Source: Pyricularia pennisetigena (lineage: Eukaryota > Ascomycota > Sordariomycetes > Magnaporthales > Pyriculariaceae). Taken from it: a stretch of DNA of 64,000 bases. Where the stretch lies: positions 1,612,001-1,676,000 of the forward strand of contig NW_021940918.1 in the NCBI RefSeq assembly GCF_004337985.1, read 5' to 3'. How positions within the stretch are numbered: the first letter of the stretch is position 1; the number at the start of each line of letters is the position of its first letter. The position numbers and the translations under genes are program-made. The notes under the pieces were generated by a model. The model searched no databases. It saw nothing but the letters and a program-made list of their open reading frames with translations, and was not told the origin of the DNA. Positions 1 to 12,189 of the stretch are shown piece by piece.

Positions 1-743
1 GTGCTGGGAGACAGACATCAGAGACGGAGATCAGGAGCATGGCAGGATCGAAGACAGCGAGCTCAAGTACTCCAAGGTCTGCCGAGATTAGTATTTGGAG
101 CACTACGCTGTACTAGCGGCGAACTCCGAGAAGGAGGTGATGTGATGCGCGGGGAAGCTTGCTACCGCACGTCACCTCGTTCAAGAGACAGGTCAAGCAT
201 CGACTAAAACAGCCGCCCGTCCGCATCTCATTGTACGTATTCACATCGACTACCAGGGGCAAGGAACCGGTACGTTGTTGGCCGGGTCCGCTTTGGCTCG
301 CGCCTAAGCTCACAGTGTTCCCATCTATTTTGGGAGCTCCCTCGAGGCCGTCCGAATCTATAAACGCCTAGGCTTCGCGGCTGTGGCGGCTTCGAAATGG
401 AGATACCCCGGAGAGGCCGGAGGGGTGCTAATATAGCTACAGAGAAGTGCCAAGAGGGTTATATGCTGTGGCGGCCCCAAATATCCTCAGAACCCTACTG
501 AAAAAAAAAGTTGCGAGATGAAAGAAAATGAGCCCAGACTCGGACGACACCGCCTAGGCAAGCCCCGCTACAATTCGGTAAACAGTAGGTTTGGCAATGA
601 CAGGAGCTGTGCTGCTTGCCAAGTTATACTCATTTCTCATGCTGTCTGGTAAACTACACGATCCACACTTTCGGCGACCTTTTGGAACAAGAGTAGGTTC
701 TCGATGGTGTCAAACCTGGCTGAGAAACCTTTACGTTCAACCT
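1..743. other. Intergenic, 3' flank of PGI1
   Basis: Left edge of the window. The open frames here are short, lack recognisable domains and have no splice-consistent extension. It presumably holds the terminator and 3' UTR of the isomerase gene that ends at 744, plus unassigned DNA. There is a short A run near 500-510. I see no RNA gene. Confidence 0.5.
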
Positions 744-2649
<1,906 letters not shown>

Positions 2650-5600
2650 TTTAGGCTTGCGTCGTTAATGTGTACCTATAGTTAAACAAACTAACTGGGT
2701 AATTAGGGAGTAGAGGTTGTAGGATGGGGAAAGGCAGCTTGACGATCCTGTGTTGACGAATTTTACTCGGGAAGAGATTCTTGGTTTGATGAGTTGATGG
2801 CTTATTCGGAGACGAGGCAAAGCTAGAATTGAAAAAACTGGATGATGTTGACATGACATGTATAAGCAACCACTCCGTTCCGGCCCCCGCCGGCACCTTC
2901 TTCTCGAATGCATTGTGGGACAGCTCCATCGCATGCCAACCAAGAAAATATTATGTTGCTGCTCGTTTCATCTACCTGCGGTTTCAAAGAGCCAAACGTG
3001 CCGACTATTTTGCAAATATCAAAATCCCGAATAAATTTGCTTCTGGAAAAACAAAACACTATCAATTATCAATGTTCGAGAGGAGTTGCTGGGGCTGGAA
3101 TGACGTAGGCAATGCCAGTATGGAAAGCAACGCGGGGCGGTCTTCATGGAAGCTCCTGATGCTTTGGGTAGGATAGGTCTCAGGTGTTGAACCCCGCACT
3201 TGCGCCCAACTGCCCCACCACCGAACCCAAGCTCTGGTGGCAATGCGGACCATAAAGAAGCAAGCCAAGAAATTTGTCATCTATTTGGGAGAAGGTTATC
3301 AACTTTACTGTCTGACTGTCTGACGCAAACATGAAGATTCAACTTGAGTGGATTTACCGTAAATGTATGGAGGCATGCATAGCATGTTGCTTTTGTGATA
3401 TGTTTGTTTTTGCCCCATCCCTCTCTAGCACCACTCCAATGTACAACACACATCGGTATGGAGTATGTGCGTACCGATATGTATGTAATCCCTGTACTCG
3501 GTTAATCACCATCGCCATAACCCAAAATCAATGGAACGGACAGAAGGCCGATAGCGTCCACATACGAGATTAGATAATCAATAGAAAAGTTAACAGGGGA
3601 ATGTGACTTCCTCCAAACTTACTGCGTGCATAGTCCAATATGTTTACTAGTCTAGTTTAGGTACTTACCATGGTAGGTTGAAATGGCAGTGATTCGTATT
3701 TCTTATACAGTATGGTCTTCTTCAAAGGTAGTCCAGGTCTCCATTTTGGTTACCAAGTCTCTGGGTCTCGGTTCCGCTTGGTCTCTTTTCCTGCAGTACT
3801 ATATACGTGGTATATGATATGGTAGAACTGCTTCCTCCTGTTTGGGCATCGAATATGATGTCATTCTAAGTAGTATCAGTCTCTTTCGCGGGGCTGTCAG
3901 ACCGCTTCACTGCCTGACTCCTTGCAACCTGTCCCCTCACTCACTATTGCTCCACAATATCCAGTCGAAGGACCTTTGCAATCGATGCCAGTGACAATTG
4001 TTGACAGACTCCAAACCCAAGAACCCCAAGACCCTTTGGAAGTTACCCATTACATAAGATGCACGCTGTAGGCACCATCCCAAGTCCTCTCTGCGAGGCT
4101 GGCGTGGGACATGTGTGGGGGGCCATGTGGGAGCCCCACGAATGAGAGGAGCTACATTAAAAACAATCCAAGCGAAACGAGGACTGTTTGCCGACCTAGG
4201 CTGTCTGTCGTTGCTAGTCTGGGCTTGTTCAGTTTAGTTTACGAAGCAATTAATTAGTTTGTCTCGGTTGTCTGCCTATCGTGCATTCATGTTTTTTGCA
4301 TTGGGAAACGGGTGAACCTGCCTGCCGGGTGGCATCCGGAATGTGATCATTCTTTTTTTTTTCTTCCTCTTGTCTTTACAGAAAACCTGTCTTTTTGCTA
4401 CTGCTCAAAGCCAATTGACGCACTACCAATATCAATAAAACCAAACCATCCCTGTCTGTTGCTTACAGTAGGAGCCGAATTTGCAACTCTGTTTGTTACC
4501 ACGTATACATTTGCAAAGGACTTGTACCTTGAAGGGTCCACAGACCGAGGGGCAAAGAATTGCGCGATTACGTTATTTGTATTGGGGTGCTGAGGCGGTA
4601 AACCGGCATTGGTCGTTTTCGAATCGTTTTCTATTTGGTAATGGGTGGATGAATATCTCGTAGTGTGGTTTTACTATTAGGTATTTCTGTTGTTTAATGC
4701 CACGGTGAGCCAAGGCGGTGGCTGATAAGAATCTGCTGGGTGCCGCCTTATCATGTTGCAATGACCTGCATAGCCCCGGTCTCTCCAGACTCGGTCGACC
4801 GGGCCCTTCCCTGACACTGCATTATCTGCATCTTGATTTTGCCCCGAGCCCCGGAATTGAATCGTTGGGAGGCAGATAGGTACGGTACCTGTTTGTTGTC
4901 CTGTATAGTCCGAGAGGAAGCGGTTAATGGTCGTGTGCGATCAAAAACACACACAAAACAAATTATCAAATGGGCAAAACAACACGTGCCATGGATAGAG
5001 AAATACCTTCTTGATTCCAAATTAACAGAATGTCTCAGCTTTGTTTGGATTCTTTTATCTTTGGAATCAAATTTAGTTAACCTACCACCTGCATTAGGTA
5101 TCTTTTCCTGGGCATCATAGCAACTTCAATTTTTAGTGGATCAGATTAAAAACCGACAGTCGATAGCAGGTACCCTTCCTTCCCTTTTACTTTAGCACAT
5201 GCTTCGAGCCTACCTCTCAAACTGTAGAATCAATGTGCTAACCCAGCCAACCCCCAATCTAGCTTGACCTCTCACCTATTCTGTCTCGTCTCGTCTCTTC
5301 TTCGAGTTCATTTCGAACTTTTTGTTCCTATCTGCCTACCTAACCTCATATTCTGCCCACCTGGGAACTTACCCATCCGTCTAATACATCCATTCATCCC
5401 CCCATGGGCACACGACCTGGAAAGATAATCCAATCGTAGTCTCCAGCTTTCCCCAGCTTTCCATCCGATCTAGTCTTGCCTGCCCGCTTCTTGTCACCAC
5501 CACAGTTGGGCAATTCCACAGAGCAACCAAAGTCGGCCGATATACATACGACAAAGTAGCCAGTTGGATGAAACTGTACACGGGGTTTTTGGTGAGAGCC

Positions 5601-6579
5601 AAGAAATAAAAAGACAAAAAAAGTACGAAGAGAAAGAACCAATGTCTTCGCCGTTGCATCCGTCTCACCTGCAACAAACTATCCAATGACGCTGATAAGC
5701 TTGGCTTATCTCTTCCTTGTCTCCATTGTCACAGGGGCCTAAAAGGTCCGGAGAACCTAGCAAACCGTTTGGATATTCTTACATTATTACTATTTTCCGC
5801 TTGTCGAACCACAAAAAAAAAAAAAAAAAAGAGGAACACCCAAAGAAGGCCTCACGCCCTCAACGCCCCTTACTGTCTGCCCTCCTCGTCAACAACCACA
5901 AAGTCAGAGCTCGAGAACACGCGATACTCGGCACGCCACTCAACCCGCATTTACTGCCCAGTGAAACATTTTAAAAAAAAAAAAAACCACGCACTTATTA
6001 CTTGCTTAACGCCCTTTGTCCCCCGAACCTCTGAAGGACGTTCTAACCCTGTCGTCTCGAGGGGGGGGCGTCTTATCTTCACCCTTGCTTTATCGGTCGG
6101 ATAGCAACCCGCCCCGTGAGCTTAACTACCACCCCGAAAGCTCCCGCCTGGCTGCAACTGCCGTGGACCCTGTCAGTTCCTATCGCGCGTTTCCGTGCCT
6201 CTGTTTGGCTCAGTTAGTTGCCCTGCCAGGCCTGGACTCTTGTTAGTCGTGGGGCTGTACCGCTTATCGGGCTGCCGCCGGGTGGTCAACGGTTTCCGAC
6301 AGCAACCTTGGGACCAGCACCAGTCCTCCGCACCATCATCACTGTGACTTCGTCGTCTTGGCTTACGGTAAACATTTCCGGCCGTTACATGAGTGCTTGC
6401 ACCATCAAGGCTACTGCGGCAAGTCTTTTTTGACCGAGTTCAGGTTCTCCGCATCGACCTGGACGCACACCCTGGAGCACCTCCACACCCTTCTGCACCA
6501 AAGGGTCAGAGCCACAAACTTGCCGCCATCCATAACCAGTATCATCATAAACCCCCCTTAACAAAAAGCCTGCGCAATC
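2650..6579. other. 3.9 kb divergent intergenic region PGI1/tamA
   Basis: No convincing coding sequence. Open frames are below about 115 codons, overlap on several strands and show no domain or splice support. CT-rich stretches (about 5160-5480 and 5980-6560) resemble fungal promoters and leaders. There are A homopolymers at 5813-5830 (18 A) and about 5973-5985. It probably contains the PGI1 promoter close to 2650 and a long promoter or leader for the plus-strand regulator. Confidence 0.5.
5813..5830. repeat. Poly-A tract, 18 nt
   Basis: Uninterrupted A run in the presumed upstream or leader region of the TamA-like gene. It is one of many similar tracts in the window. Confidence 0.9.
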
Positions 6580-9346
6580 ATGTCTACACCTATCACCGTG
6601 GCCAGGACGGCCCCCATACCAATTGCGCCAAAGCCCTCGCGTAAAACGCCGAGTCGGCAGAGCACCATGTCGGACGCCTACTCCCATAATATGAGCGGTC
6701 TCAACTCGCCTGGGTCAGACTCGGCGTCGATGAACGGGGGACAGCCGTCCATGCCCTGTGATGCCTGTCTGCGCCGTCGAATAAAGTGCATCCTCAGCGA
6801 GGATGATGACCAGGATGGTACAGGTAACAGCTGCATATCATGCCAGGCAAACCGCATGGACTGCTCCTTGGCTGAAAGTCCGGCGCTGCGGAAGCGCAAG
6901 CTGAATGGCGAACAGGAGGTTAGCCACAGCAAAAGAAGGTTAGTAGTTCCCGGCTTTTATAGCTCATGACTCCCCCGTTCCGCATAAATCATAATACAAC
7001 CTCGCTTCGCGCCACACCACGTGCTTGTTCTTCACTTGCCAGATCAATCCAGCAATATATCTGTGTGTACAACATGGCTCGATCCCTTGCCTTGTTCACA
7101 GAAAAAAGTGAGCGAACCGGGTTCGATCTTCACACCCCCCCTGACCTTGAACATTCGATATTGTCCCCACCATCCCTCACCTACAACCTAATCTTAACCT
7201 CTTGTCGCTGGTGTTGTTGTGTCTTCTCTTCTTGCCTTCCCCTTATCTAACTTTGACTGGCTATCACAGCTCCCCCGGCTGGTCTGACAGCAGGAAGCAA
7301 CGCCAGAACCAACCTGGACATGCCAGTTTCTCGAGCACCGTGGCGAGTAGTTCTTTCATCGAGGATATGGCGAACTTTGGAGGGCCAACTCTCCTCAAAC
7401 GGTCCTTGGGCCTGCAAAAAGACCGTTATAGCCAGTACATAGGACCGACGACCGACTTTGAGCCGTCGCTCATTAACCTCTCTCCCTTCGACCCTCATGA
7501 TGAAAGTCTGTTGGCACGGGGCACTTTGCGGAAAGTCGGCGAGCAGGACACCTTTTTGCTGCTGCCGGATCATATCACACCCGGCTATGAGCACCAGCCC
7601 AGCGACTCGGAAGAAATCGAAAAAATCGTTGCGCCGCACGGCCGGCAGCTGCTCGACCTATACTTCCGCGTCATTCACCCTGGCTTTCCTGTCCTGCAAA
7701 AATCAGTAATCTATGACAAGTACGAGAGGGACTATCGCGACATCTCGCCTCCATTACTTGCCGCCATATACCTCTTGTCTATCAACTGGTGGGACCACGA
7801 TGAGAAGCTCGCCTCATTACCGAAACCAAACGTCACCGATCTCGAGCGGTTGGTGCGCGACACGCTTGCCGATTCCATGTTTCGTCCAAAGCTCTCGACG
7901 GTGCAGGCAGGATTACTCCTCTCACAGCGGCCCGAGGGAGACCAATGGGCACCTACAGCACAACTCGTGGCCATAGGGCAGGAGCTTGGTCTCCATCTCG
8001 ATGCCAGTGCCTGGAAAATACCCCTGTGGGAAAAGGGGCTGCGAAAAAGACTTGCCTGGGCCTTGTACATGCAGGACAAATGGGGCTCGCTGGTCCACGG
8101 CCGCCCTTCGCATATATTTGCGTCCAATTGGGCGGTGCAGCAGCTTGCGCCAGGCGATTTTCCCGACGACGAGTGGGCAGACGACAACGTTGAGGATCGG
8201 GAGGATATCGAGAGAGGCCGGATTCTGTTTGCGCAGATGGTGCAGCTCACACAGATACTTGCCGAGACTTTGGATACGTTCTACACCTTGCAGGCGATGC
8301 AGACGATATCTAACGCAGGAGCACAGGGAACGCTATTAGTGCTCTCGTTGGCCAAGCCCATTCAAATAAGGCTGAGGGAATGGTATAGTTCACTGCCCGG
8401 CCCAATTCGCATGGACTCGAGCAGCGCCTCCCCGTCGCAGTGTTTCTCTACATCCAACAGGAACGGGAGACTCACCAGCATTGGCTATTTACACCTGGCG
8501 TACTTTGCCACCGAGATAACGCTGCACCGACGTATCATCCGCTCCCTTGCCGTCACCGAGGAGCTGGCGGCAGGTGCGGGTACTGGAAACGGCACTCCTT
8601 CATCTGTGGCCGCAACACCAGCACCCGCACCCGCGTCCGCGTCCGCGTCCGCACCGACACCTACGCCAAGCTTTGGACCAGCAAGCCCCGAGACGATATT
8701 GGACGTCTGCAGGAGTGCAGCCAAGGCGCGACTGATTTCGGCCATGGACTTTGTCAACCGCCTGACGCCAGCGCACCTTCGTGCGTTTTGGTACTTTGCA
8801 TCAAAGACCAATTTCGCTCTCATAGGCACATTCGGTTCCCTACTGTGGGCGACCTCACCAGGCCGTCAGGAGGCAGACTGGTACCGCAGGCGGCTGGCCG
8901 AGTACCGGTGGACTCTCTCAGTAAGCTCCAAGCCGGGCGAGGGCAGGGGACTGACCGAATTCGCCATGGGGATGCTCGACATCAGCACCGGGCTGCTGAA
9001 CAAGTTGCCCGAGAAGCCTTTGGTGAGCCGAAGCGGCTCTGCCGTGGACTTCGAGGGCATGAGACGGCAGCTGGCCATGGGAACGGGAGTGAGCGCCCGG
9101 GGCCCTCCCGGGTCTGCCGGTGTGGCTGGCAGCCTGCCGGCGGGTCGCGGTCTCGGTGGTCTTGGCGGCGGCCAGTCCTTTAGCTTCAGCAACCTGCAAA
9201 GCGCTTATGGAAGCGGGGTGCTAAGTCCGAGAAGCCATAGCGGGGACGGAGGGATCGGCGAAGATCTTGATGGCGACGAGGAGGGAGATAGCAGTGACGA
9301 TGCGACCGGAGATGAGTTTATGTACGGGGGCATACCACCACCGTAG
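6580..9346 (+). CDS. tamA: Zn2Cys6 transcription factor, TamA/DAL81 type
   Basis: Predicted nuclear regulator of nitrogen catabolism. TamA/Dal81 proteins act as co-activators with pathway-specific regulators or GATA factors (family knowledge). Two exons, 6580-6938 and 7270-9346, flank a 331-nt intron (donor GTTAGT, acceptor CACAG) and give 811 residues. The binuclear cluster is C60-x2-C63-x6-C70-x14-C85-x2-C88-x6-C95, followed by a basic RKRKLNGE segment; the intron falls just after SKR. A fungal-specific transcription factor domain spans about 248-480, with the conserved stretches YFRVIHPGFPVL, SPPLLAAIYLL, GLHLDASAWKIPLWEKGLRK and HGRPSHI that resemble Dal81/TamA. After it come an Ala/Pro/Ser repeat, a Gly-rich stretch and an acidic tail (GDEEGDSSDDATGDE) that could be an activation region. 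A later in-frame Met (MSDAYSH, 6667) is an alternative start. The subfamily call is from remembered motif likeness, so the family is surer than the orthology. Confidence 0.82.
8621..8656 (+). repeat. Coding hexanucleotide repeat
   Basis: Six 6-bp units, two GCACCC, three GCGTCC and a final GCACCG, encoding an Ala-Pro/Ala-Ser run inside the TamA-like protein. A likely site of length variation between isolates; it lies in a disordered linker. Confidence 0.85.
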
Positions 9347-9780
9347 AAGGCCCCAAGCATAGGATTGGTGGTGGTGAGGAAATTTTCGAGTTCATGTTTT
9401 GACGATTCTAATTAGATGTTTTGGACATCTGTAGCCTGTTGGGGGTGGTATCCCCTGTCGGCCGGTGGTTTGGCGAACAATGGTATCATTTGTGCATCCG
9501 ACGAGTGTCGGTTTGGTTTGATTTGGTTTGGTTCTATGCCCAGTCTAGAACGAGAGAGCAGTCGGCCAAGTTGACAGGTTTGACAGGCGATTTTGTTTGC
9601 TCAAGTACACTGCTGCTATGAGGAGGGGGAAGAAAATATAATGAAGTGAATGACTTTTTTTTTTTTTTTTTTCCTGCGACGAGAGAAAACGGACCACAAG
9701 ACTTTCTTGTCTTGACATTGTATAGATGACGAACCCTTGGTATAGCACGCAATGTTCAAGTCGTGACATGGCGTCATGGC

Positions 9781-9792
9781 ACACACACACAC
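9781..9792. repeat. (AC)6 microsatellite
   Basis: Short dinucleotide repeat seen directly downstream of the TamA-like gene. Confidence 0.85.
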
Positions 9793-10811
9793 CAGACTAT
9801 GTATGCATCTCACGTTGAAACAGGTAAAAAGTAACGCAACATTGGCTGCTTTGAACCTTAGCACTGCCAAATCATGGAACACCGTGTGAATTGCTAGAAC
9901 TAGAATCAATTTTGTCAACATAGTATCAACTAAAAAAAATGTGTTACTCGGTTTGGTGTTTCCCCCCCTCCCCCCCAAACCTGCTCCAAACGAACCCTAT
10001 AGGTATCGGGCAGGCCATCTGCGGAATTCTGCGTATGTCCGGCGACGGTTCACCGTCGGGCCTGGCTAATTTTTTTTTCTTTTTTCTTTTCTCTTTCTTG
10101 TAGCCGAGGAAGTGGCAAAGGACCCCTTAACAGCTGTCGCGCGACAAAAGGACTGCCCTGAAAAAGGCGTGCCGCCACTGGCTAAGTAGCCTCCCTTAAC
10201 GGTTATATCCCGAAAAAGCCTTCGTGTCAATTCGGTGAGGCCTAGAATTCGGTATTTAAGCTTACCTGGTCAACTGTCACAAGCCCCCTTTGCGCTAAGC
10301 GATGGGCAGCGCGTCTCCCATGGCATCTACTTGCAAAGTCTGGAACGAGCGAACCTCCCCCAAACGCCACACCTGTTGGCTCAGGATGTGAACTCCATAA
10401 ACTAAAGTGCCTGGTTATGGCTGCTATTTGGATGTTCGGACTTTGAAGCCATGTCGTTACCCCGACTGGATATCTACTTGCTGGCCGTTTTGTAGCATTC
10501 GTAGTCTTTGACTTGGGACTGGCGATGATGTCTCTTTCAAACTTTATCTCGGCTGCTAGCCCCCAAAGAAACAATCACAAAAATCCAGAGTGAAGACGTC
10601 CTCGTTGTAAGAATCTCGGGATAGTGATGACCCTGTTGTTGACTGCCAAGGTGCTGCTGAGAGGTGTCGATTCAGCTTTGCCCGGAAACAAGAGTTTCTC
10701 GTGGCGCCATGGACAACCGCCCGTCACCCGTGGCGCCAGACAAAGCGACCAAGTATAACGCTCAAGCAGCGAAAGCATAAAGAGGATAGACAGAATGGAG
10801 CTCTCAAGTAG

Positions 10812-10818
10812 TATAAAA
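10812..10818 (+). promoter_or_regulatory. Candidate TATA box of GH16 gene
   Basis: TATAAAA lies about 190 nt upstream of the GH16 start codon, followed by an A-rich leader. Position and motif are plausible, but there is no transcript evidence. Confidence 0.4.
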
Positions 10819-11001
10819 CAGAAAAGAAAAAGAAAAAAAAAAACTAAAAAGTTTGACCTCTTTATAACGACCAGTCCCAGGCAGATAACTACTCAGGACT
10901 CGATCGTCCTGCAGTTATGCTAACCCGCTCCTGGGGGAGCTCTTTGTGTGTCAGTATCAAGAGGCCAAACCGCAAAACTAGCCTGATTCTCTGCAGCAAG
11001 T

Positions 11002-12189
11002 ATGACACGCTTCACGATTACGCTCCCGTTGCTTGCGTCGGTTGTCACGGCCTTGCCATTCTCGTTCACTTTCAAATGCCAGCCTCATACAAATGGTCTC
11101 GGAGATCGTCTTTCAAGCACACCTGTTGCTGTCCTTGAGCAGCCGGTGACCCCCATTCAGATCGGTTCCGGGTCTCGAGCGCCGCCAACTCCTTCTCCGT
11201 CACTGGTTAGTCAGGCTGCCCACGAGAACGGTCCCCCTGTACACAGTAGCCTCGGCGGAGGCCAACCCCCAGCGAACCAAGTCCAGCCTATCCAGGCCTC
11301 TCCAGCGCCGGCTCCAAAGACCACAAAGATCAAAATTCCGCCTGGCTTCACCACGACCCTTTTCTCGGATGACTTCTCAGATCTGGCCCCCGGGTTGCCT
11401 CCGTCACCATCCAAATGGACCATCGACACGGGAAATTCCTACCCCGGAGGACCAATGAATTGGGGCACCAACGAGATCCAGACGTACACGAACTCGCCAT
11501 CCAATCTGGCCATTACCGAAGCCGGCACCCTGCGCATCACGCCCACGGGCCCCAGCTATGGCGTCGACGTGGGCGGGAGGTGGGCCTCGGCGCGCATCCG
11601 GACCAAGCCTGAGCATGACTTTGCCCCACAGGCGGGCAAGCGGACGCGGATCGAGGCTCGCTTGCTGGTCGGCGCCGGTAACGCACAGGCAGGCATCTGG
11701 CCAGCGTTTTGGTCCCTTGGGGCTGCCTACCGAGACAACTACCAAAACTGGCCCAGCGTCGGCGAGGTCGACATCTTTGAGACCGTCAATGGGTTGCCTT
11801 CGGCATGGCACACGGTTCATTGCGGGTCTTCAGCCGTCGGCGGACCGTGCAACGAGAGTGCGGGAATCGGGAGGTCGGTGCCCATGAGCAGAGGGGAGTT
11901 TCATACCGTCGCAGTCGAGATTGACCGGACGGGCGGCCGGCATTGGAGTGAAGAGACACTGCAGTGGTCCATCGACGGGGCTGTAACTTTTACCTTGGCT
12001 GGTGCCCGTGTAGGTGATGAAAGGGCATGGACGAGCCTGGCTCACAGCCCGAGATTTCTATTGCTTAACGTCGCTGTTGGGGGCGGATTCCCTGATGCTG
12101 TGGCGAAGACACGAACACCGGCACTGTCGACTATCGGAGGTGTCGATGCTGCTTTGGAAGTGGACTATGTTGCTGTATTTAGTACATAA
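11002..12189 (+). CDS. Secreted glycoside hydrolase family 16 protein
   Basis: Predicted extracellular endo-beta-glucanase-like enzyme acting on 1,3(4)-beta-glucan or a related cell-wall glucan. Single exon, 395 residues. Residues 1-18 form a signal peptide (hydrophobic TLPLLASVVTALP). About 27-113 is a Pro/Ser/Thr-rich linker, probably disordered and O-glycosylated. The GH16 beta-sandwich follows from about 117 (FSDDFS) to the end. The catalytic ExDxxE signature is E255-V-D-I-F-E260 (nucleophile, assisting Asp, acid/base), preceded by AGIWPAFWSLG as in family members. The linker between signal peptide and catalytic domain is longer than in minimal GH16 enzymes. No GPI-anchor signal or transmembrane segment is visible at the C-terminus. 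Exact substrate cannot be read from sequence. Confidence 0.88.
   Translation: MTRFTITLPLLASVVTALPFSFTFKCQPHTNGLGDRLSSTPVAVLEQPVTPIQIGSGSRAPPTPSPSLVSQAAHENGPPVHSSLGGGQPPANQVQPIQASPAPAPKTTKIKIPPGFTTTLFSDDFSDLAPGLPPSPSKWTIDTGNSYPGGPMNWGTNEIQTYTNSPSNLAITEAGTLRITPTGPSYGVDVGGRWASARIRTKPEHDFAPQAGKRTRIEARLLVGAGNAQAGIWPAFWSLGAAYRDNYQNWPSVGEVDIFETVNGLPSAWHTVHCGSSAVGGPCNESAGIGRSVPMSRGEFHTVAVEIDRTGGRHWSEETLQWSIDGAVTFTLAGARVGDERAWTSLAHSPRFLLLNVAVGGGFPDAVAKTRTPALSTIGGVDAALEVDYVAVFST

Larger units (their letters stand above)
9347..11001. other. Intergenic, tamA to GH16 gene
   Basis: Holds the 3' flank of the regulator and the promoter of the secreted glycosidase. A T tract lies at 9655-9672 and a CA microsatellite at 9781-9792. 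The open frames (up to about 120 codons) have no family features. A TATA-like element is annotated at 10812. Confidence 0.5.

Noticed and set aside
3331..5120. Several 60-115 codon frames between PGI1 and the regulator
   Set aside because: Overlapping on both strands, no conserved motif, no splice-supported extension.
7117..7130. GGTTCGATC-like B-box in the TamA-like intron, possible tRNA
   Set aside because: No matching acceptor stem, anticodon arm or properly spaced A-box could be found.
8440..9183. 247-codon frame overlapping the TamA-like gene
   Set aside because: Alternative frame on the same strand, Arg/Gln/His-rich, inside the fungal transcription factor domain.
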